From an uncultured Lachnospiraceae bacterium (lineage in GTDB: Bacteria > Bacillota > Clostridia > Lachnospirales > Lachnospiraceae): a stretch of 22,273 nt of DNA. Within the stretch, counting starts at the first letter, position 1. Every line of letters begins with the position of its first letter. Made by a program: the position numbers and the translations under genes. Where the stretch lies: NCBI GenBank assembly GCA_948438565.1, contig CAOJLW010000006.1, positions 1-22,273 of the forward strand, in the 5' to 3' direction. This document shows, piece by piece, positions 8,383 through 16,147 of the stretch. The notes beneath the pieces were generated by a model. The model ran no database searches. It saw only the letters and a program-made list of their open reading frames with translations, and was not told the origin of the DNA.

Positions 8383-10545
8383 TTGAAGATTATAAAACGT
8401 TCCGGCGAGGAAGTCGGATTTGATATTACAAAGATTATTGCTGCTGTCCATAAAGCCAATAAAGAGGTGGAACCTGTTAATCGCCTGTCTGCGGGACAGA
8501 TACAGATTATTTCTAAAAATGTAGAAGAGATTTGCAGAAGATCGATTCGGGCGTTAAATGTAGAGGAGATCCAGGATGCCGTAGAAGATGAGATTATGCA
8601 GGCAGGGGCTTTTCAGGTGGCCAGGGCTTATATTACATATCGCTATAAACGTCAGCTTGTACGTCAATCCAATACGACAGACGCGCAGATTATTACGATT
8701 ATAGAAAGTCAAAATGAAGAGGCCAAACAGGAAAATTCCAATAAAAATCCGCTTTTGGCTTCTACTCAAAGGGATTATATGGCCGGGGAAGTCAGTAAAG
8801 ACATTACAAAACGTTTTCTGCTTCCGTCAAAAGTATGGGATGCGCATCAAAAAGGGTTAATCCATTTTCATGACGCGGATTATTTTGCGCAGCATATCCA
8901 TAACTGCTGTCTGGTTAATTTGGATGATATGTTACAGAATGGTACGGTGATCAGTGAAACAAAGATTGATAAACCAAATTCTTTTTCCGTTGCCTGTACC
9001 GTAGCTTCTCAGATTATTGCGCAGGTGGCGTCCAGCCAATATGGAGGGCAATCGATCAGCGCATATCATTTGTCAAAGTTTGTAGATTCTTCCAGAAGAA
9101 AGTTTCGCAAAGAAGTGAAAGAAGAATTTGAAGCTGCTGGAATTTGCGCCGATGAAACACAAATTAACCGCGTAGCAGAAGAACGCGTGGTAAAAGACAT
9201 TAATAAAGGAGTACAGACGATTCAATATCAAGTCGTAACGCTGATGACAACCAATGGACAAGCGCCGTTTATTACGTTATTTATGTATCTGGACGAAGCC
9301 CCCAAAGGACAGGAAAGGCAGGATCTTGCGATGGTGATTCGTTCTGTGTTAGAACAACGGATCCTTGGCGTAAAGAATGAGCAGGGGGTATATATTACGC
9401 CTGCGTTTCCAAAACTGATTTATGTCTTGGATGAAGATAATATTACAGAACGGAGCCCTTATTGGGATTTGACTTGTCTGGCCGCGAAATGTACCGCAAA
9501 ACGCATGGTACCGGATTATATTTCCGCAAAAGTGATGCGTGAATTAAAACAGGGAAATGTCTATACCTGTATGGGATGTCGATCTTTTTTAACCGTATAT
9601 AAAGACGAGTCAGACAATTTTAAATTTTACGGTAGGTTTAATCAAGGCGTTTGTACATTGAATTTAGTCGATATTGCCTGTTCTTCGCAAGGCGACTTTG
9701 ATGAATTTTGGAAAATATTTGACGAACGTCTGGAACTATGCTACCAGGCGTTAATGGCAAGGCATAATCGTCTGATGGGTACAAAATCGGATATTGCGCC
9801 AATTTTATGGCAAAATGGCGCATTGGCGCGTCTGGAAAAAGGCGATACAATCGATCGTCTGTTAAAAAATGGATATTCCACGATATCATTGGGGTATGCG
9901 GGACTTTGTGAATGCGTACGCTATATGACGGGCAAGAATCATACCGATCCGTCGGCGACGCCTTTTGCTCTTGCTGTAATGCAATATTTAAACGACGCCT
10001 GTAAAAAATGGAAGGAAAAAGAAAACGTTGATTTTTCAGTTTATGGCACTCCATTAGAATCTACGACCTATAAGTTTGCGCAGAATTTACAAAAGCGTTT
10101 TGGGATTATAGAAGGGGTTACGGATAAAAATTATATTACAAACTCCTATCATGTGCACGTTACGGAAGAAATCGATGCGTTTGAGAAACTAAAATTTGAA
10201 GCGCAATTTCAAAAGCTTTCTCCAGGAGGGGCGATTAGCTACGTAGAAGTTCCTGATTTAAAGGGGAATTTACCTGCGGTACTCTCGGTTATGCAGTATA
10301 TTTATGAAAATATCATGTATGCGGAATTAAATACAAAAAGCGATTATTGCAGCCAATGCGGGTATGATGGAGAAATTCGGATTATTACAGATGAACATGG
10401 CAAATTGGCTTGGGAATGTCCGCATTGCGGTAACCGCGATCAGAATATGATGAGCGTGGCAAGGCGTACCTGCGGTTATATTGGGACACAATACTGGAAT
10501 CAGGGCAGGACACAGGAGATTCAAGAACGTGTGCTTCACTTGTAA
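8383..10545 (+). CDS. nrdD: Anaerobic (class III) ribonucleoside-triphosphate reductase
   Basis: This glycyl-radical enzyme reduces ribonucleoside triphosphates to dNTPs under anoxia. It has 720 residues. The start is TTG 8383, supported by the GGAGGAGG ribosome site (8367-8374) and by the N-terminus MKIIKRSGEEVGFD, which is where an ATP-cone regulatory domain begins (about 1-95). The catalytic barrel contains FHDADYFAQHIHNCC and CMGCRSFL; Cys399 in the latter is the likely thiyl-radical residue. A C-terminal zinc site has Cys656, Cys659, Cys679 and Cys682. The radical glycine is Gly698 in RTCGYIG. Activation needs the radical-SAM enzyme NrdG, which is not encoded next to it or elsewhere in this window. 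The gene stands alone, with its own promoter, between a hairpin and the gdpP promoter. Confidence 0.97.
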   Translation: MKIIKRSGEEVGFDITKIIAAVHKANKEVEPVNRLSAGQIQIISKNVEEICRRSIRALNVEEIQDAVEDEIMQAGAFQVARAYITYRYKRQLVRQSNTTDAQIITIIESQNEEAKQENSNKNPLLASTQRDYMAGEVSKDITKRFLLPSKVWDAHQKGLIHFHDADYFAQHIHNCCLVNLDDMLQNGTVISETKIDKPNSFSVACTVASQIIAQVASSQYGGQSISAYHLSKFVDSSRRKFRKEVKEEFEAAGICADETQINRVAEERVVKDINKGVQTIQYQVVTLMTTNGQAPFITLFMYLDEAPKGQERQDLAMVIRSVLEQRILGVKNEQGVYITPAFPKLIYVLDEDNITERSPYWDLTCLAAKCTAKRMVPDYISAKVMRELKQGNVYTCMGCRSFLTVYKDESDNFKFYGRFNQGVCTLNLVDIACSSQGDFDEFWKIFDERLELCYQALMARHNRLMGTKSDIAPILWQNGALARLEKGDTIDRLLKNGYSTISLGYAGLCECVRYMTGKNHTDPSATPFALAVMQYLNDACKKWKEKENVDFSVYGTPLESTTYKFAQNLQKRFGIIEGVTDKNYITNSYHVHVTEEIDAFEKLKFEAQFQKLSPGGAISYVEVPDLKGNLPAVLSVMQYIYENIMYAELNTKSDYCSQCGYDGEIRIITDEHGKLAWECPHCGNRDQNMMSVARRTCGYIGTQYWNQGRTQEIQERVLHL

Positions 10546-10551
10546 AACCCC

Positions 10552-10580
10552 TTTATGTCTGCGACATAAAATGTTATAAT
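10552..10580 (+). promoter_or_regulatory. Extended -10 promoter of gdpP-rplI-dnaB, with a dyad in the spacer
   Basis: TGTTATAAT (10572-10580) is an extended -10 with a perfect hexamer. The -35 region, TTTATG at the ideal distance, is poor. An 8-base perfect dyad, TTTATGTC (10552-10559) and GACATAAA (10563-10570), fills the space between the -35 position and the -10. It could be an operator or a weak nrdD 3' hairpin. Confidence 0.6.
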
Positions 10581-10625
10581 AAAAAACAGTGTAAATATTG
10601 TTTTTCGTTATATAGTGGAGGAGTT

Positions 10626-12671
10626 ATGAAACAGAAATCAAAATTTAAGAGCAGGCTGAGGAGTTATCTATATCCTCCATTGTATCTTACAGTCCTGCTT
10701 ATGCTGTTGAATATACCGATTTATTTTGTAGATCGCAGGGCAGGAGCGATTCTTACAGGGTTTGTAATTATATATTTTATATGTATTTTTACTTCTTATG
10801 TGCGGAACAGGCCGGTATTGGTAAAAGAAATGATCAATTTTGCCATTAATTATGCAACAGTTCAGAATCAGCTTTTAGATGATTTTGAAGTGCCATTTTC
10901 CATTTTGGATATAAACGGAAAAATACTTTGGAGTAATCAACGTTTTTTAGAGGTGATTGGAAAAGACAAAAGTTTTCATAAATCTATTTTCAGTATTTTT
11001 CCAAAAATTTCAAAGGATCAATTTCAAACGGAAAGTAAAGAACAGTTTCTGGTCAGTTGGAATGATAAGGTTTATCGCGTAGGAATGGATCCAATTCATT
11101 TTGATTTAACTCCAGAGGATGGCAGCATCGTAGAGATAAAAGAAGAAAATCAGAATATTATCGCTTTTTATCTGTTTGATGAGACGGATCTAAGTCAGTC
11201 TATGCAGGAAATTCAGGATCAAAAACTTGTTGCGGCATTGGTATATATAGACAATTATGATGAAGCATTGGACAGTATTGAAGAAGTGAAACGTTCTTTG
11301 CTGGCTGCATTGATCGATCGAAAAGTAAATGAATATTTTTCCAAAGTGGACGCTTTGGTGCGTAAAACAGAAAAAGACAAATATTTTGTCGTATTTAAAT
11401 ATAAATATTTAAAAAAATTAGAAGAGGATAAATTCAGTCTGATTGAAGATGTAAAAAACGTCAAAGTCGGCAACGAGATGGCAGTGACTTTGAGTATTGG
11501 CATTGGCATCCATGGGGACAGCTACATTGCCAATTATGAGCATTCCCGTATGGCCATTGATCTTGCATTGGGGCGCGGCGGCGATCAAGTGGTAGTTCGT
11601 AAAGATGATGAGGTATCCTATTACGGTGGGAAATCAAAAACCGTTGAAAAAAATACACGCGTCAAAGCAAGGGTGAAAGCGCACGCATTGCGCGAAACGT
11701 TAGAGAGTCGCGAAAATGTTATCATTATGGGACATAATATCAGCGATGTCGATTCTTTTGGCGCGGCCATTGGGATCTATTGCGCTGCAAAGGTGCTCAA
11801 TAAAAAAGCGCAGATTGTTTTAAACGAAGTTACAACTTCATTGCGTCCGTTAAAAGAGTGTTTTTCGGCAGAAAAAGGATATCCGGAAGATTTATTTATC
11901 AACAGTGAACGCGCAATGGAGATTATTACACGCAATACTTTGGTTATGGTTGTCGATACTAACCGGCCAAATTATACGGAATGTCCTCAGTTATTGACCA
12001 GAGGGAATGCAATTGTAGTATTTGATCACCATAGACAGGGCAATGAAGTCATTCAAAACCCGATTCTGTCTTATATAGAACCTTATGCTTCTTCTACTTG
12101 TGAGATGATAGCGGAGGTATTGCAGTATTTTACCGAAAACATCAAACTGGAGCCAAGTGAGGCAGACTGTATTTATGCTGGAATCTTGATAGATACAAAT
12201 AATTTTATGACAAAGACAGGCGTGCGTACATTTGAAGCGGCGGCATATTTGAGACGGTGCGGCGCGGAGGTGACGAGGGTTCGTAAACTGCTTCGGAACG
12301 ATATGGGCGCTTACAAAGCAAGAGCGGAGATTGTCCGCCATGCGGAGGTATATAAAGGAGCGTTTGCAATTTCTGTCTGTCCAAGCAAGATGGAGAGTCC
12401 GACAATTGTAGGGGCGCAGGCGGCAGACGAATTATTGAATATTATTGGCATTAAAGCTTCGTTTGTATTGACGGAATATCAGGGAAAGATTTTTATCAGT
12501 TCCCGATCAATCGATGAAATCAATGTGCAGATTATTATGGAACGTTTGGGGGGCGGCGGTCATTTAAACGTAGCGGGCGCTCAATTGCCCAATTGTACAT
12601 TGTCTGAAGCAAAACGTATATTACAGGATATCTTGGATAAAATGCTCGAAGAAGGAGAGATAGAAATATGA
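10626..12671 (+). CDS. gdpP: GdpP-type cyclic-di-AMP phosphodiesterase (DHH/DHHA1)
   Basis: GdpP hydrolyses the second messenger c-di-AMP at the membrane and so affects potassium and osmotic balance and cell-wall homeostasis. The 681 residues have the standard layout: two transmembrane helices (about 17-35 and 39-58), a PAS-like domain (about 80-180, with FSILDINGKILWSN), a degenerate GGDEF domain (about 200-340, with RGGDQVVV in place of a GGDEF active site), and a DHH domain with MGHNISDVDS (368-377; Asp374, Asp376) and DHH at 467-469. The C-terminal DHHA1 domain has LGGGGH (641-646). The ribosome site GTGGAGGAG ends three bases before the ATG. The stop overlaps the rplI start in an ATGA, so the two are translationally coupled. 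The gdpP-rplI-dnaB order is typical of Firmicutes. Confidence 0.95.
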   Translation: MKQKSKFKSRLRSYLYPPLYLTVLLMLLNIPIYFVDRRAGAILTGFVIIYFICIFTSYVRNRPVLVKEMINFAINYATVQNQLLDDFEVPFSILDINGKILWSNQRFLEVIGKDKSFHKSIFSIFPKISKDQFQTESKEQFLVSWNDKVYRVGMDPIHFDLTPEDGSIVEIKEENQNIIAFYLFDETDLSQSMQEIQDQKLVAALVYIDNYDEALDSIEEVKRSLLAALIDRKVNEYFSKVDALVRKTEKDKYFVVFKYKYLKKLEEDKFSLIEDVKNVKVGNEMAVTLSIGIGIHGDSYIANYEHSRMAIDLALGRGGDQVVVRKDDEVSYYGGKSKTVEKNTRVKARVKAHALRETLESRENVIIMGHNISDVDSFGAAIGIYCAAKVLNKKAQIVLNEVTTSLRPLKECFSAEKGYPEDLFINSERAMEIITRNTLVMVVDTNRPNYTECPQLLTRGNAIVVFDHHRQGNEVIQNPILSYIEPYASSTCEMIAEVLQYFTENIKLEPSEADCIYAGILIDTNNFMTKTGVRTFEAAAYLRRCGAEVTRVRKLLRNDMGAYKARAEIVRHAEVYKGAFAISVCPSKMESPTIVGAQAADELLNIIGIKASFVLTEYQGKIFISSRSIDEINVQIIMERLGGGGHLNVAGAQLPNCTLSEAKRILQDILDKMLEEGEIEI

Positions 12672-13114
12672 AAGTAATTTTATTATCGGATGTAAAATCT
12701 TTGGGAAAAAAAGGCGAAATTGTAACTGTCAATGACGCCTACGCAAGAAATGTACTTTTAGCGAAAAAATTAGCGGTAGAGGCAAATAACCAAAATTTAA
12801 ATGATTTAAAGTTACAAAATCGTCATAAAGAAAAAGTGGAGAAAGAAAATCTGGAAGCTGCCAAAGATCTGGCCAAGAAGCTGGAAAATTTAAAAGTGGA
12901 AGTAAAAATGAAAACAGGTGAAGGCGGCAGGACATTTGGTTCTGTTTCTACAAAAGAAATCTCCTCAGCAGCAAAAAGCCAATTGAATCTGGAATTGGAT
13001 AAGAAAAAAATGCAGCTCGAAGAGCCGATAAAAAGTCTAGGTATGCATGAAGTGCCAATTCGTCTGCATAGTAAAGTCACTGCAGTTTTACGGGTTCATG
13101 TCAGTGCAGAATAA
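12668..13114 (+). CDS. rplI: 50S ribosomal protein L9
   Basis: L9 binds 23S rRNA and projects from the ribosome near the L1 stalk. The 148 residues are the family's usual size. The N-terminal domain begins MKVILLSDVKSLGKKGEIV and contains VNDAYARNVLLAKKLA. The long connecting helix is rich in Lys and Glu (about 45-75), and the C-terminal domain starts near GEGGRTFGSVSTKEI. The start ATG overlaps the gdpP stop (ATGA), with GAAGGAG as ribosome site inside the end of gdpP. dnaB begins 20 bases downstream, so the three genes form one transcription unit. Confidence 0.97.
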   Translation: MKVILLSDVKSLGKKGEIVTVNDAYARNVLLAKKLAVEANNQNLNDLKLQNRHKEKVEKENLEAAKDLAKKLENLKVEVKMKTGEGGRTFGSVSTKEISSAAKSQLNLELDKKKMQLEEPIKSLGMHEVPIRLHSKVTAVLRVHVSAE

Positions 13115-13134
13115 GAATTGAAGGAAATATCTCC

Positions 13135-14463
13135 ATGGAAGAAGCTCTGATGAAACGAATTATGCCCAATAGTTTAGAGGCGGAGCAGTCTGTAATCGGC
13201 TCTATGATTATGGATAAAGACGCGATTATGGCAGCGTCGGAAATGCTTTTGCGGGAAGATTTTTATTACCAGCAATACGGCTTGCTTTTTGTAGCTATGG
13301 TAGAATTATATGATGCCGGAGCTCCGGTAGATCTGGTCACTTTGCAAGACAAGTTAAAGGCCATGAACGCTCCGGAGGATGTTAGCAGCCTTGCCTATGT
13401 CAGGGATTTGCTTGCAGCCGTGCCGACGTCTGCAAATGTAAAATCTTATGCAAAAATTGTAAAAGATAAATCGGTTTTGCGTCGTCTAATTAAAGTATCA
13501 GAGGATATTGAAAATAAATGTTATCTTGGTAACGATACATTGGAAGAGATCCTTGCCGATACGGAAAAAAATGTATTTAATCTCCTGCAAAACCAAAACA
13601 GCAGAGATTATGTGCCAATTAAAGAAGTCGTTTTAAATGCTCTGGAAAAAATTGAACAGGCGTCTAAAACACAGGGAAATGTAACAGGCATTCCAACTGG
13701 TTTTGTGGATTTAGATTATAAAATGTCAGGCTTACAGCCTTCTGATTTTATTTTGATAGCCGCGCGTCCTTCTATGGGTAAGACGGCGTTTGTATTAAAC
13801 GTTGCGCAATACGTTGCATTCCATGAAAATATTCCTACAGCAATTTTTAGTCTGGAAATGGCAAAAGAACAGCTTGTCAATCGTTTATTTTCTCTGGAGT
13901 CCAGAGTAGACGCGCAAACGCTTCGTTCCGGCAATTTAAATGATTCGGATTGGGAAAAGCTGATTGAAGGCGCCGGTGTGATTGGTGGATCGCGTCTTTT
14001 AATTGACGATACGCCGGGCATTTCAATTTCTGAACTGCGAAGCAAATGCAGGAAATTCAAATTGGAACATGATTTAAAATTGATTATAATCGATTATTTG
14101 CAATTGATGTCAGGAAATGGAAAAAACGATTCCAGACAGCAAGAAATTTCTGAAATCTCAAGATCTTTAAAAGGACTTGCCAGGGAATTAAATGTTCCGG
14201 TAATTGCATTGTCCCAGCTTAGCCGTGCAGTGGAACAACGTCCTGATCACAGGCCAATGCTCTCTGATCTTCGGGAATCTGGCGCGATTGAGCAGGATGC
14301 AGATGTTGTGATGTTTATCTATCGGGATGATTATTATCATAAAGATTCAGATGTTAAAAATATTGCAGAGATTATTATTGCAAAACAGAGAAACGGTCCG
14401 ATTGGAACCGTTAATTTGGTATGGCTTCCACAGTATACAAAATTTGCGAATATGGAAAAATAA
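13135..14463 (+). CDS. dnaB: Replicative DNA helicase DnaB (DnaC of Bacillus)
   Basis: This is the hexameric 5'-3' helicase of the replication fork. The 442 residues begin with the conserved N-terminal segment MPNSLEAEQSVIGSMI (from residue 10). The RecA-like C-terminal ATPase domain has Walker A ARPSMGKT (210-217), the FSLEM motif, the Walker B region IIIDYLQLMSG (about 316-326) and the C-terminal KQRNGPIGT block. The ATG at 13135 has AAGGAA 8 bases upstream; a second in-frame ATG at 13150 is possible. It is the last gene of the gdpP-rplI-dnaB run. No obvious hairpin terminator lies in the 85 bases before the next gene. Confidence 0.96.
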   Translation: MEEALMKRIMPNSLEAEQSVIGSMIMDKDAIMAASEMLLREDFYYQQYGLLFVAMVELYDAGAPVDLVTLQDKLKAMNAPEDVSSLAYVRDLLAAVPTSANVKSYAKIVKDKSVLRRLIKVSEDIENKCYLGNDTLEEILADTEKNVFNLLQNQNSRDYVPIKEVVLNALEKIEQASKTQGNVTGIPTGFVDLDYKMSGLQPSDFILIAARPSMGKTAFVLNVAQYVAFHENIPTAIFSLEMAKEQLVNRLFSLESRVDAQTLRSGNLNDSDWEKLIEGAGVIGGSRLLIDDTPGISISELRSKCRKFKLEHDLKLIIIDYLQLMSGNGKNDSRQQEISEISRSLKGLARELNVPVIALSQLSRAVEQRPDHRPMLSDLRESGAIEQDADVVMFIYRDDYYHKDSDVKNIAEIIIAKQRNGPIGTVNLVWLPQYTKFANMEK

Positions 14464-14486
14464 TGCCGTCGAAACTCCACGACCAA

Positions 14487-14521
14487 AATTCGTTGCGAAT
14501 TGTTCTATTCTCTTCTATAAT
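14487..14521 (+). promoter_or_regulatory. Promoter of the MerR-type gene with a dyad over its -35 box
   Basis: TTGCGA (14493-14498), a 17-base spacer, and TATAAT (14516-14521). A small dyad, AATTCG (14487-14492) TTG CGAATT (14496-14501), covers the -35 box and could be an autoregulatory operator, although 6-base arms are weak evidence. Confidence 0.7.
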
Positions 14522-14548
14522 AAGTAAAAGAGGAAGGGGGCAGTTCAT

Positions 14549-15166
14549 TTGGACAAGCTACGTTATATGATTTCAGACGCCGCAAACCTCGTAAATGTGG
14601 AAGCGCATGTGTTACGCTATTGGGAAGAAGAGTTAGAGCTTGAAATCCCCCGCAACGAGATGGGGCACCGTTATTATACCAAAGAGAACATACAGCAATT
14701 CCTTAAGATAAAAGAGTTAAAAGAACAGGGGTATCAGTTAAAAGCAATTAAGATGGTTATCCATAACGGAAAAAATCCGGATGAAGCCGCTGCTTTGGCA
14801 ACCGGCGCATTGGCTGAAAAAAATATGGCAAACCAGCCGACGACAGCCAATTGGCAGGATGATCATACGGTACGTTATACTTCCCCAGAGGAAAAAATGG
14901 CACAGTTTAGGATTTTGATGAGCGGAATTGTGAAAGAAGCGATGGCAGAGAATAATCAGGCTCTTAGCAGGGATATCGTTGAAAATGTCGGAGACCGTGT
15001 TTTAAAGGAAATGAACTATCTGATACGTGAGCAGGATGAACAAGAAGAAGAGCGTTTTCGCAAACTGGACGCAGCGATTCGAGAACTGAATGGAAAAAAA
15101 ATAAAAGGCAGTTCCAAGAAAAAAGAGTCTCGTCGTTTGTTTGCAAAAAAAGAAGTCACTACATAG
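14549..15166 (+). CDS. MerR-family helix-turn-helix regulator
   Basis: Probable DNA-binding regulator of 205 residues. The N-terminal MerR winged helix spans about 5-70: MISDAANLVNVEAHVLRYWE, then GHRYYTKENIQQF and LKEQGYQLKAIKMVI. The middle (about 85-160) is a less conserved helical segment. The C-terminus is a charged, probably coiled-coil stretch (QDEQEEERFRKLDAAIRELN) ending in a very basic tail (KKIKGSSKKKESRRLFAKK). The start is TTG 14549, chosen for the AGGAAGGGGG ribosome site (14531-14540) and because the product then begins just before the HTH. The next ATG, at 14567, would keep the HTH but has no ribosome site. The gene has its own promoter and terminator. Its ligand and targets are unknown; the divergence from classical MerR effector domains argues against a metal sensor. 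Confidence 0.85.
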   Translation: MDKLRYMISDAANLVNVEAHVLRYWEEELELEIPRNEMGHRYYTKENIQQFLKIKELKEQGYQLKAIKMVIHNGKNPDEAAALATGALAEKNMANQPTTANWQDDHTVRYTSPEEKMAQFRILMSGIVKEAMAENNQALSRDIVENVGDRVLKEMNYLIREQDEQEEERFRKLDAAIRELNGKKIKGSSKKKESRRLFAKKEVTT

Positions 15167-15179
15167 GCGTTGGAGGATT

Positions 15180-15217
15180 GCGGTCTGGCATATTGATATA
15201 TGTCAGACCGCTTTCTA
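15180..15217 (+). terminator. Rho-independent terminator of the MerR-type gene
   Basis: The stem GCGGTCTGGCATAT (15180-15193) pairs with ATATGTCAGACCGC (15198-15211), with one G-T pair and the loop TGAT, followed by TTTCTAT. Confidence 0.85.
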
Positions 15218-15253
15218 TACTATATGAGAGGATGCAGTAAAATATACAAAAAA

Positions 15254-15292
15254 ATATAAAAAAAGCTGTGTACAATTCGGTACACAGCTTTT
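15254..15292 (-). terminator. Rho-independent terminator of the ferredoxin gene (minus strand)
   Basis: Perfect 13-base arms AAAAGCTGTGTAC (15261-15273) and GTACACAGCTTTT (15280-15292) surround a 6-base loop. On the minus strand the stem is followed by a T-rich run (complement of the A-run at 15254-15264). It lies 12 bases after the ferredoxin stop codon. Confidence 0.88.
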
Positions 15293-15303
15293 CCGGCCTT
15301 TTC

Positions 15304-15474
15304 TTAGCCTTGCTCAATTGCTCCTGTTGGGCAAACACCTGCACAAGTGCCGCAGTCTACACAAGAACCAGCGTCAATCACATATTTGCCATCGCCAGAA
15401 GAGATAGCGCCTACTGGGCATTCACCCTCGCAGGTTCCACAGCTAACGCATGAGTCTGTAATTACGTATGCCAT
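15304..15474 (-). CDS. 2[4Fe-4S] ferredoxin, 56 residues
   Basis: Small soluble electron carrier of the clostridial type, reading MAYVITDSCVSCGTCEGECP and then VGAI at the N-terminus and ending CPTGAIEQG. It has two full CxxCxxCxxxCP motifs: Cys9, 12, 15, 19 and Cys38, 41, 44, 48, enough for two [4Fe-4S] clusters. The duplicated halves (SCVSCGTCEGECPVGAI and SCVDCGTCAGVCPTGAI) are typical of the family. The ribosome site AAGGAGGA lies 6 bases before the ATG. It has its own promoter (15531-15559) and terminator, so it is monocistronic. It is divergent from the DUF1858 gene. Which enzymes it serves (for example pyruvate:ferredoxin oxidoreductase, hydrogenase) cannot be told from this window. 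Confidence 0.95.
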   Translation of the reverse strand: MAYVITDSCVSCGTCEGECPVGAISSGDGKYVIDAGSCVDCGTCAGVCPTGAIEQG

Positions 15475-15530
15475 TGGTAGTTCCTCCTTATGTAATTCAA
15501 TTTTATTAAGCCGTTACTAGCTTAAGATTT

Positions 15531-15559
15531 ATTTTAATACAAAAGAAAATCGAATACAA
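15531..15559 (-). promoter_or_regulatory. Promoter of the ferredoxin gene
   Basis: On the minus strand: TTGTAT (15559-15554), a 17-base spacer, then TAAAAT (15536-15531). This leaves an untranslated leader of about 50 bases. Confidence 0.7.
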
Positions 15560-15795
15560 GTATTGAAATTGTTTTTTTTAAGAAAATTTATAATAAATAT
15601 ATCTATATTAATATGATGGTATTTTTATGACTGAAGCAAAGACAGTCTCCTGTCTCTGGTAGACTGGGTTCAGACTGCGGTTGTAAGAGTCTCTTGCAAT
15701 CTTTCTCAAAACATATTATAATAACCAAGTCAGATACTATGAATGCTATGTCATAAAAAAACAAATACTAACTAACAACAAGGAGGTAAAGGAAA
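15560..15795. other. Divergent intergenic region with unexplained inverted repeats
   Basis: The gap between the ferredoxin and DUF1858 genes is 321 bases. Apart from the two promoters, 15641-15677 contains competing repeats: GACAG (15641-15645) can pair with CTGTC (15650-15654), while CAGTCT (15643-15648) can pair with either AGACTG copy (15661-15666 or 15672-15677). These lie upstream of the DUF1858 -10, so they are not part of that leader. No ORF or known riboswitch was recognised. Confidence 0.4.
15681..15722 (+). promoter_or_regulatory. Promoter of the DUF1858 gene with a dyad over its -35 box
   Basis: TTGCAA (15694-15699), a 17-base spacer, and TATAAT (15717-15722). A dyad, TTGTAAGA (15681-15688) GTC TCTTGCAA (15692-15699), has 7 of 8 matched positions (one G-T) and covers the -35 box, as expected for an operator. 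Confidence 0.7.
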
Positions 15796-16011
15796 ATGGC
15801 ACAAGTAACAAAATCTACCATGATTGGCGAGTTGCTCCAGATTGATGAAAATATTGCACCGGTTCTTTTAAATATAGGAATGCATTGCCTTGGTTGTCCG
15901 TCATCTCAAATGGAAACCATAGAAGAAGCCGCTATGGTGCACGGCATTGAACCGGATGCTCTGGTAAATGAAATTAATCAGTTTTTAGAAAAAGATTTGG
16001 GACAAAAATAA
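15796..16011 (+). CDS. DUF1858 / redox-disulfide domain protein, 71 residues
   Basis: A small soluble protein with the DUF1858 pattern, related to the domain found with hybrid-cluster proteins: TKSTMIGELLQIDENIAPVL, then a Cys-x-x-Cys in MHCLGCPSS (Cys31, Cys34), then METIEEAAMVHGI. The CxxC pair suggests thiol-disulfide or metal/cluster chemistry, but the function of stand-alone members is not established. The ribosome site is AGGAGG (15781-15786), 9 bases from the ATG. It has its own promoter with a possible operator and a strong terminator, so it is transcribed alone. It is divergent from the ferredoxin gene, and a MerR-type gene follows, consistent with a redox-related neighbourhood (inference). 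Confidence 0.88.
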   Translation: MAQVTKSTMIGELLQIDENIAPVLLNIGMHCLGCPSSQMETIEEAAMVHGIEPDALVNEINQFLEKDLGQK

Positions 16012-16026
16012 CATAATCTAACCTTA

Positions 16027-16072
16027 TACAGGGGATATACTTTTTAAACGAGTAATTCCCCTGTAATTTTTT
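16027..16072 (+). terminator. Rho-independent terminator of the DUF1858 gene
   Basis: TACAGGGGA (16027-16035) pairs with TCCCCTGTA (16057-16065), with partial inner pairing (ATACT with AGTA), followed by ATTTTTT (16066-16072). Confidence 0.88.
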
Positions 16073-16082
16073 AAAATTTTTC

Positions 16083-16113
16083 TTGACCTTATATCAAATA
16101 TATCCCTTATAGT
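16083..16113 (+). promoter_or_regulatory. Promoter with a 19-base spacer, typical of MerR-regulated promoters
   Basis: TTGACC (16083-16088) and TATAGT (16108-16113) are separated by 19 bases rather than 17. The spacer has a short dyad, TATAT-CAA-ATATA (16090-16102), and CCTTATA occurs twice (16087-16093 and 16105-16111). Overlong spacers corrected by regulator-induced DNA distortion are the known mark of MerR control; here it would be autoregulation of the next gene. Confidence 0.72.
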
Positions 16114-16147
16114 AACCATAGAAACCAAAAGAAAGGTGCACATCATA

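Noticed and set aside
14757..14765. DnaA-box-like TTATCCATA
   Set aside because: One isolated near-match inside the MerR-type coding region with no cluster; it is not evidence of oriC in the window.
15268..15453. 61-codon plus-strand frame opposite the ferredoxin gene
   Set aside because: It is the antisense shadow of the ferredoxin gene, runs through its terminator and has no ribosome site.
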